DNA from: Desulfatibacillum sp.
GTDB taxonomy: Bacteria > Desulfobacterota > Desulfobacteria > Desulfobacterales > SpSt-501
NCBI GenBank assembly: GCA_020725555.1
Contig: DYEU01000023.1
Coordinates: 62,001-126,000 of the forward strand
Reading direction: 5' to 3'
DNA length: 64,000 nucleotides
In this document: piece after piece, positions 27,601-37,589 of the stretch
Numbering within the stretch: position 1 is the first letter of the stretch
How the letters are laid out: the number at the start of each line of letters is the position of its first letter
Made by a program: the position numbers and the translations under genes
The notes under the pieces: model-generated
Databases searched by the model: none
Told to the model about the DNA's origin: nothing
Seen by the model: only the letters and a program-made list of their open reading frames with translations

Positions 27601-27635
27601 CCCCGGCCGGGGAAGAGCGCCCTCCCCGGCCGGGG
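27601..27635. repeat. Tandem self-complementary GC element
   Basis: CCCCGGCCGGGGA (27601-27613) and TCCCCGGCCGGGG (27623-27635) are each palindromic and also complementary to one another, so the stretch can form one 13-bp hairpin or two small ones. It lies upstream of the set 2 promoter. The rest of the 27452-27903 gap holds that promoter and nothing else I recognise. Confidence 0.6.
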
Positions 27636-27903
27636 CGCGGGAAAGCGGCGCGCGCTTCCGCGAACGGCCACGAACCTTAAAGTCTCTTCAAGGGGGTTGA
27701 AAAAATTTGCGGCCTCCGGCCTTGAGCCGACGGTTTTCGCGGGTCCGCAATTACAGGGAGGAAACGGAAATTGCGCGCTTGTACTCGGAGACCCCGGCGA
27801 TCGTTTTCCCCTCGCGGTCACGGCCGGGGAGCGGGCTGCACGCCGAGAGTGGCTTCGGCCCGCGGGAGGCTTTTCCCGGGGCTGTCTTGCGGGATGGGGT
27901 TTT

Positions 27904-28725
27904 TTAGGACCCTTGGAAGTGGCGAACGGCGTTTTCGAAGATGCGCAGGCCCACCGGCGGCTCAGTGCCGAAGGGCCTCCCGGCGCGGCGCGCGTGTTCC
28001 TTCAGCCGCGGCCAGTCGGGGTGATTCGTCCAGTCGTTGAAGGCCTCGGGGTGCGGCATGAGGCCGAAGATGCGGCCGGTCGCATCGCAGATGCCGGCGA
28101 TGTCCTCGACCGACCCGTTGGGGTTGTCCGGGAAACGGCCGCCCGCGGGGCTGCCCTCCGGCAGGGCGTAGCGCAGGACGATCTGCCGCCGCGCCCGCAG
28201 CCTGGCGATCACCTCCGGGGCGGCGTAGAACTTGCCCTCCCCGTGGCGCACGGGGAGCTCCGCCGCCTCCAGCCCGCGGGTGAACACGCAGGGGGAGCCG
28301 GGATCGACGACGAGCCGCACCCACTGATCCCGGAACATCCCGCAGTCGTTGGGCAGAAGCGCAACCGAGCGCGTGCGGTAGTCGCCGTCGAACCCCGGCA
28401 GCAGCCCCAGGTTGACCAGCGCCTGAAAGCCGTTGCAGATCCCGATGACCAGGCCGCCGCGCTCGATGAAGGCCTCGAGCTCCTCCCCCAGGTGGGTGCG
28501 GAAGCGCACCGCCTGGATGACCCCGGCGCCGTGGTCGTCCCCCCAGCCGAAGCCCCCCATCAGCACCAGGATCTGGTGATCCCCCAGGGCCACCTCCCCC
28601 CGGAAGAGAAGGTTCATGGGCACGCGGTGCACGGCGGCGCCGGCGCGCTCGAAGGCGTAGATCGTCTCGGCGTCGCAGTTGAGGCCGTAGCCTGCGGGAA
28701 GAAGAACGCGGACCTTGGGCTTCAT
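27904..28725 (-). CDS. purQ: Phosphoribosylformylglycinamidine synthase, glutaminase subunit
   Basis: A 273-residue class I glutamine amidotransferase that supplies ammonia to PurL in purine synthesis. The nucleophile cysteine lies in VIGICNGFQAL and the His/Glu pair in MPHPEAF. The ATG 28725 overlaps the purL stop (ATGA). The protein is longer than the roughly 230-residue PurQ of Bacillus and has an extra C-terminal segment. Confidence 0.92.
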   Translation of the reverse strand: MKPKVRVLLPAGYGLNCDAETIYAFERAGAAVHRVPMNLLFRGEVALGDHQILVLMGGFGWGDDHGAGVIQAVRFRTHLGEELEAFIERGGLVIGICNGFQALVNLGLLPGFDGDYRTRSVALLPNDCGMFRDQWVRLVVDPGSPCVFTRGLEAAELPVRHGEGKFYAAPEVIARLRARRQIVLRYALPEGSPAGGRFPDNPNGSVEDIAGICDATGRIFGLMPHPEAFNDWTNHPDWPRLKEHARRAGRPFGTEPPVGLRIFENAVRHFQGS

Positions 28726-31700
28726 CGCTCCCCCACCCCCCCTTGGGCGAGATGGCCGAAAGGCCGTTTCCAGGCGGCGGCCAGCTCCTCCAGGTTCGCC
28801 GCGAGCGCGACCCGGCCGTCCAGGCCGAGGATTTCGAGCCGGGGATCGGAAACGACCTCGCCGATGCAACAGACGGGGAACCCCTGCAGCCGCGCCTCGA
28901 TGTCCGGCCGCCGCGCCGGATCCGCGGTGAAGAGGAAGCGGCCGGCCGACTCCGAGAAGAGAAGCGTGTCCAGGCGCCGGACCCCCTCGGCCGGAACCCG
29001 GCGCGCGTCCACGCGCAACCCGAGCCCCCCGGCGACGGCGATCAGCGCGAGGTGGACGGCAAGCCCCCCGCGGTAGACGCCGTGGAGCGAGGCGAGTTGC
29101 TCCTCGCGGACCAGCGCCGCGATCGCCCGGTAGAGGGGGAGAAAATCGGCACAGCGCACCTGCGGGACCTTCAAACCGGTGTAGCCGAGATGGCGGTAGT
29201 ATTCGGAGCCGCCCAGCTCGTCGCGGGTCAGCCCGGCCGCGAACAGCAGGTCGCCCGCGACCTTGATCTCGGGGCTGACGCAGCGCCGCACGTCCTCGAC
29301 CAGCGAGATCGTCGAAAACTGGATCGTCTCCAGGGCGGAGACCTTGTGGGTCTCCCCGTAGCTTCCGGGGAGGTGGCCGTCGACGTACATGCTGTCCTTG
29401 CCGGAAAGCAGCGGGATCCCGTAGGCGAGGCAGGTCTCCTTGAGGGCGCGGCAGGCGCGCACGAGCTGGGCGGCCTTGAACCGGCCGTCGGGGTTCAGGA
29501 CCGGGTCGTATTGAACGCTCGGCCAGCAGAAGTTGTCGACCCCGCCCACGTGATCGGGGTCCCCGCCCACGGCGAGCACGCGGCGGAAGGCCTCGTCGAT
29601 CGTGCAGGCGGTCATCGCGTAGGCGTCGATGCGCGAATAGAAGGGCAGGATCGCCTGGGCGTAGGCGAGCCCCCTGCGGGAGGAGAGAAGCGGCCGGAGA
29701 ACGGCGGCGTCGGCCGGCACGTCCCGGCCGACGCCGAGGAGCGGCTTGAGGACGCTGCCCCCTTGCACCTCGTGGTCGTACTGCCGCGCGATCCACTCCG
29801 TCGAGGCGAGGTTCGGGCTCGAGAGCAGATCGAGCAGCAGCCGCGTGCAGTCCCCGGGCTCCCCCAGGACCGGCTCCGTCAGGCCGCGCCGCTCGGGCGG
29901 GATCCACTCCGCCTCGAACTCCCATTGCGGGAACCCGGCCCGGAGCAGGTCGAGATCGACGAAGGCGCAGGTCTCGCCCGCGTAGGTGAGGTGGAGCTTG
30001 CCGCTGTTGGTGTAGCGCCCGATGACCGTGCTCTCGACCCCGTGGAGGCGCGAGAGTTCCAGGAAGCGGGAGACGTCCTCGGGCCGCACCGCGACGGTCA
30101 TCCGCTCCTGGGATTCCGAGACCCAGATCTCCCAGGGGTCGAGCCCCTCGTATTTGAGAGGGACCTTCTCGAGGGCGACCTCGGCGCCACCGGAGAACCG
30201 GGCCGACTCCCCGATCGACGAGGAGAGCCCCCCGCCGCCGTTGTCGGTGATGAAGCGGATGAGCCCCTCGTCGCGCGCCGCAAGGAGAAAGTCGTGCATC
30301 TTCTTCTGGGTGTAGGGATCCCCGATCTGCACGTGCCCGGCCGGGGTGTGCTCGGAGAAGACCTCCGAGGAGGCCGTCACCCCGTGGATGCCGTCCTTGC
30401 CCACCCGGCCGCCGCACATGACGATCAGGTCCCCGGCGGTGGTCGTCTTCTGCTCGGAGGGCTCCCCCGCGACGCGGGCCGGCATGATGCCGACGGCGGT
30501 CACGAAGACCAGGCATTTGCCCATGTAGCCCGGGTCGAAGAGGAGCTGGCCGAAGACGGTGGGGATGCCGCTTTTGTTGCCGCCGTCGCGCACGCCTTCG
30601 ACGACCCCGTCCAGCAGGCGCCGGGGGTGGAGGCGCGGCCGCAAGGGGCCGGCATAGTCCCTCGGACCCACGCAGAACCCCCAGCCGCCCAGGATGAGCT
30701 TCGCCCCGCGGCCGGTGCCGAGGGGATCGCGGTAGACCCCCACGATGCCCGTGATCGCCCCGCCGTAGGCCTCCATGTTCGAGGGCGAATTGTGCGTCTC
30801 GCCGGTGATGACGTAGTGGTGGCCCTCGTCCAGGCGCCCCGCCCCGGCGTTGTCCCAGAGGACGGAGACGACCCAGGGTTTTTGGCGGGCGATCGCGAGG
30901 GTGGGCTCTTCGATGAAGGTCGCAAAGAGGTTGTCGATCGTCTCGACCGCCTCGGCCCCCGCCTCGCGGTAATGGAACCGGCCGCGGAAGGTGTTGTGGT
31001 TGCAGTGGTCGCTTCGCGCCTGGGAGACGTACTCGAGCTCGACGTCCGTCGGGTCGCCGAGCCCGACGGCCCGGCGCGCCTGCCGGACGCGCGGGTCCTG
31101 GAAGTAGGCGCGGATGACGGGAATGTCGCGGGGGTGGAGCGCCAGGCCCCGTTCGCGGCTGATCCGCAAGAGCTCCTCGTCCGCGGCGACGGGGATCGGG
31201 GTGACCCGCGGGCGCCGGTCGAGCCTCACCTTGGGGAGCACCCAACCGATCCCCTCCCGCGGGTCCCACTCCGCGGCGGACCAGAGGCGCCACTGCTGGA
31301 TCAGGTCGTTGGCCAGGAGCTCGGCGGCGATCCGCTCCAGTTCGCGGCGCGAGGCCTGCGGGGCCTCGATGCAGTAGCGCTTCGAGGTGTAGGCCGCCTC
31401 GCCGGGCGCGAGGGCGCGGCCGAGGAGGTCCTCGATCGCCTCGATCGCCGTGGCGCCCGCGTTGTCGCGCACCCCGGGCCGGAGCCCCACCCACAGCACC
31501 CAATCCGCCGGCAGATCGAGGGTTCCCCAGGCGGAGCGCTGGGTCACGGGGTTGGTGAAGATCTCCCGCCGGATGCGCTCGAGCTCCTCCGCGTCGAGCG
31601 CCGCATCGAGCATGAGGATCTGCACCGTGCGGATCCGCCGCGTTTCGATCCCGAAGTACTCGCGCGCCTTGCGCCGCAGGGCCTCGCCCTCGGCGTCGAC

Positions 31701-31739
31701 CAGGGCGGGCTGCAGGGCGATCTCCAGTCGGGCGGGCAT
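28722..31739 (-). CDS. purL: Phosphoribosylformylglycinamidine synthase, synthetase subunit with N-terminal PurS-like part
   Basis: A 1005-residue protein that makes FGAM from FGAR, ATP and glutamine-derived ammonia. The first about 180 residues (MPARLEIALQPALVDAEGEA...) look like PurS-type small domains. The synthetase core follows, with TGETHNSPS, GGWGFCVGPRDY, NGGGGLSSSIGESARF and GVDNFCWPSVQYDP. The glutaminase is separate (purQ, next gene). This is between the short PurL plus PurS plus PurQ of Bacillus and the 1300-residue enteric PurL. The start gives a family-like N-terminus. Confidence 0.93.
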   Translation of the reverse strand: MPARLEIALQPALVDAEGEALRRKAREYFGIETRRIRTVQILMLDAALDAEELERIRREIFTNPVTQRSAWGTLDLPADWVLWVGLRPGVRDNAGATAIEAIEDLLGRALAPGEAAYTSKRYCIEAPQASRRELERIAAELLANDLIQQWRLWSAAEWDPREGIGWVLPKVRLDRRPRVTPIPVAADEELLRISRERGLALHPRDIPVIRAYFQDPRVRQARRAVGLGDPTDVELEYVSQARSDHCNHNTFRGRFHYREAGAEAVETIDNLFATFIEEPTLAIARQKPWVVSVLWDNAGAGRLDEGHHYVITGETHNSPSNMEAYGGAITGIVGVYRDPLGTGRGAKLILGGWGFCVGPRDYAGPLRPRLHPRRLLDGVVEGVRDGGNKSGIPTVFGQLLFDPGYMGKCLVFVTAVGIMPARVAGEPSEQKTTTAGDLIVMCGGRVGKDGIHGVTASSEVFSEHTPAGHVQIGDPYTQKKMHDFLLAARDEGLIRFITDNGGGGLSSSIGESARFSGGAEVALEKVPLKYEGLDPWEIWVSESQERMTVAVRPEDVSRFLELSRLHGVESTVIGRYTNSGKLHLTYAGETCAFVDLDLLRAGFPQWEFEAEWIPPERRGLTEPVLGEPGDCTRLLLDLLSSPNLASTEWIARQYDHEVQGGSVLKPLLGVGRDVPADAAVLRPLLSSRRGLAYAQAILPFYSRIDAYAMTACTIDEAFRRVLAVGGDPDHVGGVDNFCWPSVQYDPVLNPDGRFKAAQLVRACRALKETCLAYGIPLLSGKDSMYVDGHLPGSYGETHKVSALETIQFSTISLVEDVRRCVSPEIKVAGDLLFAAGLTRDELGGSEYYRHLGYTGLKVPQVRCADFLPLYRAIAALVREEQLASLHGVYRGGLAVHLALIAVAGGLGLRVDARRVPAEGVRRLDTLLFSESAGRFLFTADPARRPDIEARLQGFPVCCIGEVVSDPRLEILGLDGRVALAANLEELAAAWKRPFGHLAQGGVGER

Positions 31740-31752
31740 GGGGCGACCCCTT

Positions 31753-32823
31753 TCAGGAGCTGAAGAACAGCCGGGTGATGTCGTTGTAGAAGACGAGGAT
31801 CATGAGCATGATGAGAAGCACCATGCCCACCTGCTGGGCGATCTCGCGCACCTTGAGCCGGACCGGCCGGCCGCGCACGGCCTCGATGGCGAAGAACAGG
31901 AGATGGCCGCCGTCGAGCACCGGGATCGGCAGCAGGTTGATGACGGCGAGGTTCACGCTGATGACGGCGATGAACTGGAAGAGGCTCGCGATCCCCGCGC
32001 GCGCCTGATCGCCCGCCATCTGGGCGATCATGAGCGGGCCGCCGACGGTGTCCACGGAAATGCCGCCCGTGAGCAGCTTGGCCACGATGCGGACCATGAG
32101 GCCCACGATGCCCGCGGTCTGCCGCAGGCTCTCGGAGGCCGCCTCGAAGAACCCGAGCGGGCGGGTTTCGACCGCGCCCGCGCTGCCGATGCCGATGATG
32201 TAGCGCGGCGCCTCCTCGCCGAGGAGGTTGCGGGTCACCGCCGGCTCGGGCGCCACGCGCAGCACGAACCGCTCCCCGTCCCGCTCGACGGTAACCGCGA
32301 TCTCGCGGCCGAGGCTGGCGTGGATGCGGTCGGCCATCGCCTCCCAGCCCTCCACGGGAACCCCGTCGATCGCCACCACGCGGTCGCCGGGGAGAAACCC
32401 CGCGCGCTGGGCCGGCGAAGGCTCCTTCACCGCGCCGATCACGGGTTGGAGAACCGTGACCCCCGCGGCCAGGGCGATCCCCCAGAAGATCAGGATCGCG
32501 AGCAGGATGTTGAAAAAGGGCCCGGCGAAGACGATCAGCATCCGCTGCAGCACGGGCTTGTGGGTGAAGGAGAGCGGGATCTGCTCCGGGGGGAGCTCCT
32601 CGTCGGGCTCCTCGCCCACCATCTTCACGTACCCGCCGAGCGGCAGCAGCGAGAGCCGGTAATCGGTCAGGCCGATCTTTTTGCCGAAAAGCCGCGGGCC
32701 GAAGCCCAGGGAGAATTTCTCGACCCCGACGCCGAAGAGCCGCGCGATGAAGAAATGGCCGAACTCGTGGAAAAAGATGAGGATGCCCAGTACGATCAGA
32801 AAGGCAAAGACGCTGTGTCCCAT
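31753..32823 (-). CDS. rseP: Site-2 protease RseP
   Basis: A 356-residue intramembrane zinc protease. Active site HEFGH lies in the first helix (about residue 19), the third ligand in LDGGHLLFF (about residue 300), and one PDZ domain (about 110-200, GFLPGDRVVAIDGVPVEGW) lies in between. It cuts anti-sigma factors in the envelope stress response and remnant signal peptides. It has one PDZ rather than the two in E. coli. It sits in the usual place after dxr. Confidence 0.92.
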   Translation of the reverse strand: MGHSVFAFLIVLGILIFFHEFGHFFIARLFGVGVEKFSLGFGPRLFGKKIGLTDYRLSLLPLGGYVKMVGEEPDEELPPEQIPLSFTHKPVLQRMLIVFAGPFFNILLAILIFWGIALAAGVTVLQPVIGAVKEPSPAQRAGFLPGDRVVAIDGVPVEGWEAMADRIHASLGREIAVTVERDGERFVLRVAPEPAVTRNLLGEEAPRYIIGIGSAGAVETRPLGFFEAASESLRQTAGIVGLMVRIVAKLLTGGISVDTVGGPLMIAQMAGDQARAGIASLFQFIAVISVNLAVINLLPIPVLDGGHLLFFAIEAVRGRPVRLKVREIAQQVGMVLLIMLMILVFYNDITRLFFSS

Positions 32824-32890
32824 GACGTTCCCCGCTCTCGGGCCTCAAGAGGGCCGCTTGCGGATCTATAGGGTCCGGGCCGCGCCGCGG

Positions 32891-34054
32891 TCAAGCCCGG
32901 TTTCGGACGATCCATTCCCGCGCCGCGGCGCGCGCCTCCCGGTCGGCTTCGAGCACCGCCTCCAGGGACTCCTCGGCTTCCGCGGCGTGCCGCCGGAGGG
33001 CGTGGGCGACGACCCGCGGGATGTCCCCGAAGCCGATCCGCCGTTCCAGGAACGCCCCCACCGCCTCCTCGTTGGCGGCGTTCAGCGCGGCCGGGGCGGT
33101 CCCGCCGGCCCGGGCGGCCTCGAGGGCGAGTGCGAGACACGGGAAGCGGACCGGGTCCGGCGCGCGGAAGGAAAGCGTGAGCCCTGCGGCGAACGCGGGC
33201 AGCTCCTGACCGAGCGGCAGCCGCTCGGGGTAAGAGAGCGCGTAGCCGATGGCCGCGGCCATGTCGGGAACGCCCATCTGGGCGAGCACCGTCCCGTCCC
33301 GGAGGGCGACCATCGAGTGCACGATGCTCTGCGGGTGGACGACGACCTCGATCCGCTCGGGGGGGACGGAAAAGAGCCGCATGGCCTCGATCACCTCGAG
33401 CCCCTTGTTCATCAGGGTCGCCGAGTCCACGGTGATCTTGGCGCCCATGGACCAGTTCGGGTGGCGCAGCGCCTCCTCGGGGGTGACCTCCGCCAGGGTC
33501 TCGACGGGGCGCTCGAGGAAGGGGCCGCCCGAGGCGGTGAGCAGGATCCGCTCCAGCTCCGCGGGGGAGCGGCCTTCCAGGCACTGGAAGACGGCGCTGT
33601 GCTCGCTGTCGACCGGCAACAGCGATGCCCCGCAGGCGGCGGCCCGCCGGGTGACGAGCCCGCCGGCCATGACCAGGGTCTCCTTGTTGGCGATCGCGAC
33701 GGTCTTGCCCGCCTCGACCGCGGCCAGCGTGGGCAAAAGCCCCGCGGCGCCCACGATGGCATTCAACGTGAGGTCCGCCGAGGGCCAGGAAGCCGCCCGG
33801 CGGTAGCCCTCCTCCCCGCAGAGGATCTCCGGCCGCGACGCCGGTGGAAGGCTCGCGGCCAGATCGCGGGCGGCCCGGGCGTCGGCGACCACGACCGCCT
33901 CCGGCCGGAAGCGGCGGATCTGGTCGGCGAGCACCTCGAGCCGCCGGTGCGCGGCGAGGGCCTTGACGGCGAAACGCTCGGGAAAGCGGGCGACGATCCG
34001 CAGGGCGCCCTGCCCGATCGATCCCGTCGATCCAAGGATGGAGAGCCGTTTCAT
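32891..34054 (-). CDS. dxr: 1-deoxy-D-xylulose 5-phosphate reductoisomerase
   Basis: A 387-residue enzyme of the MEP isoprenoid pathway. The start at ATG 34054 gives MKRLSILGSTGSIGQGAL, the NADPH site. IANKETLVMAG, PVDSEHSAVFQCL, TASGGPF and HPNWSMGAKITVDSATLMNKGLE (read in two parts) are all intact family signatures. It lies between cdsA and rseP in the classical order. The Shine-Dalgarno is weak. Confidence 0.95.
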   Translation of the reverse strand: MKRLSILGSTGSIGQGALRIVARFPERFAVKALAAHRRLEVLADQIRRFRPEAVVVADARAARDLAASLPPASRPEILCGEEGYRRAASWPSADLTLNAIVGAAGLLPTLAAVEAGKTVAIANKETLVMAGGLVTRRAAACGASLLPVDSEHSAVFQCLEGRSPAELERILLTASGGPFLERPVETLAEVTPEEALRHPNWSMGAKITVDSATLMNKGLEVIEAMRLFSVPPERIEVVVHPQSIVHSMVALRDGTVLAQMGVPDMAAAIGYALSYPERLPLGQELPAFAAGLTLSFRAPDPVRFPCLALALEAARAGGTAPAALNAANEEAVGAFLERRIGFGDIPRVVAHALRRHAAEAEESLEAVLEADREARAAAREWIVRNRA

Positions 34055-34095
34055 CGGCGACCGAGGGGAAGCTTCCGCCGCGCGGGGTCCTGCCC

Positions 34096-34950
34096 TCAGG
34101 GCGGGCCGAGCCCGAGGCGCAGCCCGAAGGCGACCGGGGCGGCGAACAAGAGGGCATCCAAGCGGTCGAGAAACCCGCCGTGCCCCGGGAGCAGCGATCC
34201 CGAGTCCTTGACCCCCGCCGCCCGTTTCCAGCAGGACTCGAACAGATCCCCCGCCTGCCCCGCGAGCCCGACCAGCAGCCCGAAGGCCGCGCCCCCGGCG
34301 GCGGAGAGCCCCGACAGGAATCCGGCCGCCCCCAGCGCCCCCGTGAGGAGGCTCGCCGCAAGGCCGGCGATCGCCCCTTCCACGGTCTTGCCGGGGCTGA
34401 TCGCCGGCGCGAGCTTGTGCCGGCCCCGGAGGGTGCCGACGTAAAAGGCGGCCGAGTCCCCGGCGAACACCACGGCGCAGGTGAGCAGCACCCAGGCCAC
34501 CCCCTCGGGCATGGAACGCAGGGCGATGAAGAGCGCGATCGGCAGCGCGCAGTAGACGAGCCCGAGGACCTGCCGCGCGACCCCGGCCAGCACGAGACGG
34601 TCGGCGGGAAAGCGCCTGAGGCCGAGCGCCCCGCAGCAGACGAGGTGGAGGGCCATAACGGCGGGCAGGGCCGCCCACGCGCCCGCGTGGGCGACGAGAA
34701 CGAGGGCGACGGCCGCGGCATAGCCGACCCACGCCAGTTCGCCCGCCTCGCCGCGGCCGTCGGGTGCGCGGGCGAGTTTCTGGAATTCCCTCAGGCAACC
34801 CAGGGCGCCGAGCAGGCCGAGGGCGGAAAAGGCGACCCCGCCGGCGGCGACGCAGGCGACCAGCACCGCCAGCGCGACGAGCGCGGTGACCCAGCGGCGG
34901 CCGTGGTCCGCCGCCTGCCACTTCCCGGCCCTCGGGTCCGGATCCTGCAC
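34096..34950 (-). CDS. cdsA: Phosphatidate cytidylyltransferase
   Basis: A 284-residue membrane enzyme that forms CDP-diacylglycerol from phosphatidate and CTP. It has about eight hydrophobic segments. The C-terminal signature SPGKTVEGAIAG ... GVKDSGSLLPGHGGFLDRLD identifies it. It is 12 nt downstream of uppS. Confidence 0.93.
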   Translation of the reverse strand: MQDPDPRAGKWQAADHGRRWVTALVALAVLVACVAAGGVAFSALGLLGALGCLREFQKLARAPDGRGEAGELAWVGYAAAVALVLVAHAGAWAALPAVMALHLVCCGALGLRRFPADRLVLAGVARQVLGLVYCALPIALFIALRSMPEGVAWVLLTCAVVFAGDSAAFYVGTLRGRHKLAPAISPGKTVEGAIAGLAASLLTGALGAAGFLSGLSAAGGAAFGLLVGLAGQAGDLFESCWKRAAGVKDSGSLLPGHGGFLDRLDALLFAAPVAFGLRLGLGPP

Positions 34951-34962
34951 CGTTGCCTCCCG

Positions 34963-35706
34963 CTAGAGATGCCCGAAGCGCCGCTCGCGGCGGCCGAAGT
35001 CGGCAAGGATGGCTTCGAACTCGCGGCGGCTGAAATCGGGCCAGAGGGTGGGGGTGACGAAGATCTCCGTGTAGGCGATCTGCCACAACAGGAAGTTGCT
35101 GACCCGCAGTTCGCCGCCGGTGCGGATCAAAAGGTCCGGGTCGGGGACCCCCGCGGTGTCGAGCGCGGCCGCGAGGGCCGCTTCGTCGATCTTCTCGGGC
35201 CGCATCCTCCCGGCCTGTACCGCCTCGGCGATCCGCCGTGCCGCGCGCGCGATCTCGTCCCGGCCGCCGTAGCTCAGGGCGAGGTGGAGCCGGAGGCCCG
35301 CGTTATCGCGGGTTTCGTCCACGACACGGCCGAGCGCCTCGCGCACGTCGTCCGGCAGCCGCTCGAGCCTGCCGATGGGATGCAGGCGGATGCCGTTGCG
35401 CACGAGCTCGGCGCGCTCCTGGTCGATGAACCGGCGCAGCAGCCCCATCAGCGCGTTCACCTCGGATGCGGGCCGCTGCCAGTTTTCCGTGGAGAAGGCG
35501 TAGAGCGTGAGGTGGGCGATGCCCAGCTCGCGGCAGGCGCGCACCACCATGCGCACGGTCTCCGCGCCCTTTTCGTGCCCCGTGACGCGCGACATCAGCC
35601 GCCGGCTCGCCCAGCGGCCGTTTCCGTCCATGATGATCGCGACATGGACGGGCAGGGCGGGGGCGGGGGGGGGCTCCAGGGCGCGGGAGGCGGTCTCAGA
35701 ACTCAA
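34963..35706 (-). CDS. uppS: Isoprenyl transferase (undecaprenyl diphosphate synthase)
   Basis: A 247-residue cis-prenyltransferase making the C55 carrier lipid for cell-wall synthesis. HVAIIMDGNGRWASRR holds the catalytic Asp; GAETVRMVVRAC, TLYAFSTENWQRP and DLLIRTGGELRVSNFLLWQ are diagnostic. A Pro-rich N-terminal 18 residues precede the fold. The start overlaps the frr stop by 11 nt. Confidence 0.95.
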   Translation of the reverse strand: MSSETASRALEPPPAPALPVHVAIIMDGNGRWASRRLMSRVTGHEKGAETVRMVVRACRELGIAHLTLYAFSTENWQRPASEVNALMGLLRRFIDQERAELVRNGIRLHPIGRLERLPDDVREALGRVVDETRDNAGLRLHLALSYGGRDEIARAARRIAEAVQAGRMRPEKIDEAALAAALDTAGVPDPDLLIRTGGELRVSNFLLWQIAYTEIFVTPTLWPDFSRREFEAILADFGRRERRFGHL

Positions 35707-36253
35707 GGATCTCTTTCTCTTTTTCCTTGAAGCAGCGATCGACGAGCTCGATGTGCTCGTCGGTCATCTTCTGGATCTTCTCCTGCGCCTTGAAGGCCTC
35801 GTCCTCGGAGATCCCGCCGTCTTTCTTGAGCGCCTTGATCCGTTCGTTCGCCTCGCGGCGGATGTTGCGGATCGAGACCTTGTGCTCCTCGCAGATCTTG
35901 TTGACGAGCTTGACGAGCTCCTTGCGGCGCTGCTCGGTGAGCGGGGGGACGGCGATGCGCATGATCTTGCCGTCGCTGGTCGGCGTGAGGCCCAGGTCGG
36001 CCTTGAGGATCGCCTTCTCGATCTCCTTGATGACCGAGGCGTCCCAGGGTTGGATGGTGATCAGGCGGCTTTCGGGCACGGCGAGGGTGGCGAGCTGCTG
36101 CAGCGGCGTCAGGCTGCCGTAGTAGTCGACCTTGACCCCGTCGAGCAGCGAAAGCGAGGCCCGCCCCGTGCGCACGCGCTTCAGGTCGCGCTTGAGATCC
36201 TCGATCGCCTTCTCCATGCCCTGCCGCGTCTCGCGCTGGATGTCTTCGATCAT
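35696..36253 (-). CDS. frr: Ribosome recycling factor
   Basis: A 185-residue tRNA-mimic that splits post-termination ribosomes with EF-G. The long three-helix bundle is recognisable from GMEKAIEDLKRDLKRVRTGR and the C-terminal DEHIELVDRCFKEKEKEILEF end. It lies after pyrH and before uppS in the standard order. Confidence 0.96.
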   Translation of the reverse strand: MIEDIQRETRQGMEKAIEDLKRDLKRVRTGRASLSLLDGVKVDYYGSLTPLQQLATLAVPESRLITIQPWDASVIKEIEKAILKADLGLTPTSDGKIMRIAVPPLTEQRRKELVKLVNKICEEHKVSIRNIRREANERIKALKKDGGISEDEAFKAQEKIQKMTDEHIELVDRCFKEKEKEILEF

Positions 36254-36277
36254 GGCTTGCGTTCTCCCTCCCGGTCC

Positions 36278-36994
36278 TCAGGGGTGGATGCGGGTCCCGA
36301 CCTCTTCGCCGCAGACGACCCGGCGGATGTTCCCCGGCGTCTTCAGCCGGAAGACGGCGAGCGGCAGCTCGTTGTCCATGGCGAGCGAGATGGCCGTCAT
36401 GTCCATGATTTTCAGCTGCCGCTCCAGCACCTCCATGAAGCTCACCGACGGCAAAAGCCGCGCATCGGGGTGGGCGGCCGGATCGCGGTCGTAGACCCCC
36501 TCCACCTTGGTCGCCTTGAGCAGGATTTCGGCATGGATCTCCTGGCCCCGCAGCACGGCGGCCGTGTCGGTGGTGAAGTAGGGGTTGCCGGTCCCGGCGG
36601 CGAAGATCACGACCCGCCCCTTCTCCAGGTGCCGGATGGCCCGCCTCAGGATGTAGGGCTCGGCCACCTGGTGCATGCCGATGGCGGTCTGGACCCGGGT
36701 CGGCACGCCTTTCTTTTCGAGCGCGTCCTGGAGCGCCAGGCTGTTGATCACCGTCGCCAGCATGCCCATGTGGTCGGCCGAGGTCCGGTCCATCCCGTAG
36801 GAGCTCGCGGCGATGCCGCGGAAGATGTTCCCGCCGCCGACGACGACGGCGGTCTGCACCCCCAGCCGCACGATGCCGCGCAGCTCCTCGGCGACGAAGC
36901 GGATCATCTCGGGGTGGATGCCGAATTCCTGGTCCCCCATCAGGGCTTCGCCGCTGATCTTGACGATGACCCGCCGGTAGCGAGGCTGCTCCAC
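36278..36994 (-). CDS. pyrH: UMP kinase
   Basis: A 238-residue hexameric amino acid kinase-fold enzyme that phosphorylates UMP. Start at GTG 36994, two nt after the tsf stop, giving (M)[30 protein letters not shown], the [16 protein letters not shown] loop and [12 protein letters not shown] are diagnostic. A longer reading into tsf gives a non-family N-terminus. Confidence 0.94.
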   Translation of the reverse strand: MEQPRYRRVIVKISGEALMGDQEFGIHPEMIRFVAEELRGIVRLGVQTAVVVGGGNIFRGIAASSYGMDRTSADHMGMLATVINSLALQDALEKKGVPTRVQTAIGMHQVAEPYILRRAIRHLEKGRVVIFAAGTGNPYFTTDTAAVLRGQEIHAEILLKATKVEGVYDRDPAAHPDARLLPSVSFMEVLERQLKIMDMTAISLAMDNELPLAVFRLKTPGNIRRVVCGEEVGTRIHP

Positions 36995-36996
36995 GC

Positions 36997-37589
36997 TCAA
37001 TCCCCCACCTGCATGCGGACGAAACGCCGGACGGTGATGTTCTCGCCGATCTTGGCGATGAGCTCGTTCAAGCAATCGGCGATCGTGAGGTCGGGGTTGC
37101 GGACGTAGCGCTGCTGCAGGAGGCAGTTGTCTTCGTAGAACTTCTTGAGCTTGCCCTCGACGATCTTTTCGATCACCTTGTCGGGCTTGCCGGTCTCCTT
37201 CGCCTGGGCGGCGTAGATTTCACGCTCCTTGGCGACGACCTCGGGGGGGATGTCCTCCGGCCGCACCCCGAGGGGGTTGGCGGCGGCGATGTGCATCGCG
37301 AGGTTGCGGGCGAATTCCTGAAACTGCTCGTTCTTGGCGACGAAATCGGTCTCGCAGTCGACCTCCACGAGAACCCCGAGCTTGCCGCCGTGGTGAATGT
37401 AGGCGGCGATCGTCCCCTCCCCGGTCGCCCGGCCCGCCCGTTTCTGGGCGGTCGCGAGCCCCTTCTTGCGCAGCACCTCGACCGCCCGCGCGAGATCCCC
37501 GCCGGCGGCGGCGAGCGCCTCCTTGCAGTCCATCATCCCGGCCCCGGTCTTCTCCCGGAGCTCCTTGACCAGTTTCGCGCTGATCTCCG

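Noticed and set aside
28743-31763. Open frame of about 1000 codons on the plus strand, opposite purL
   Set aside because: It mirrors purL over its whole length and has Arg/Asp/Glu/His-rich sequence with no family resemblance. It is an effect of GC-rich codon use on the other strand.
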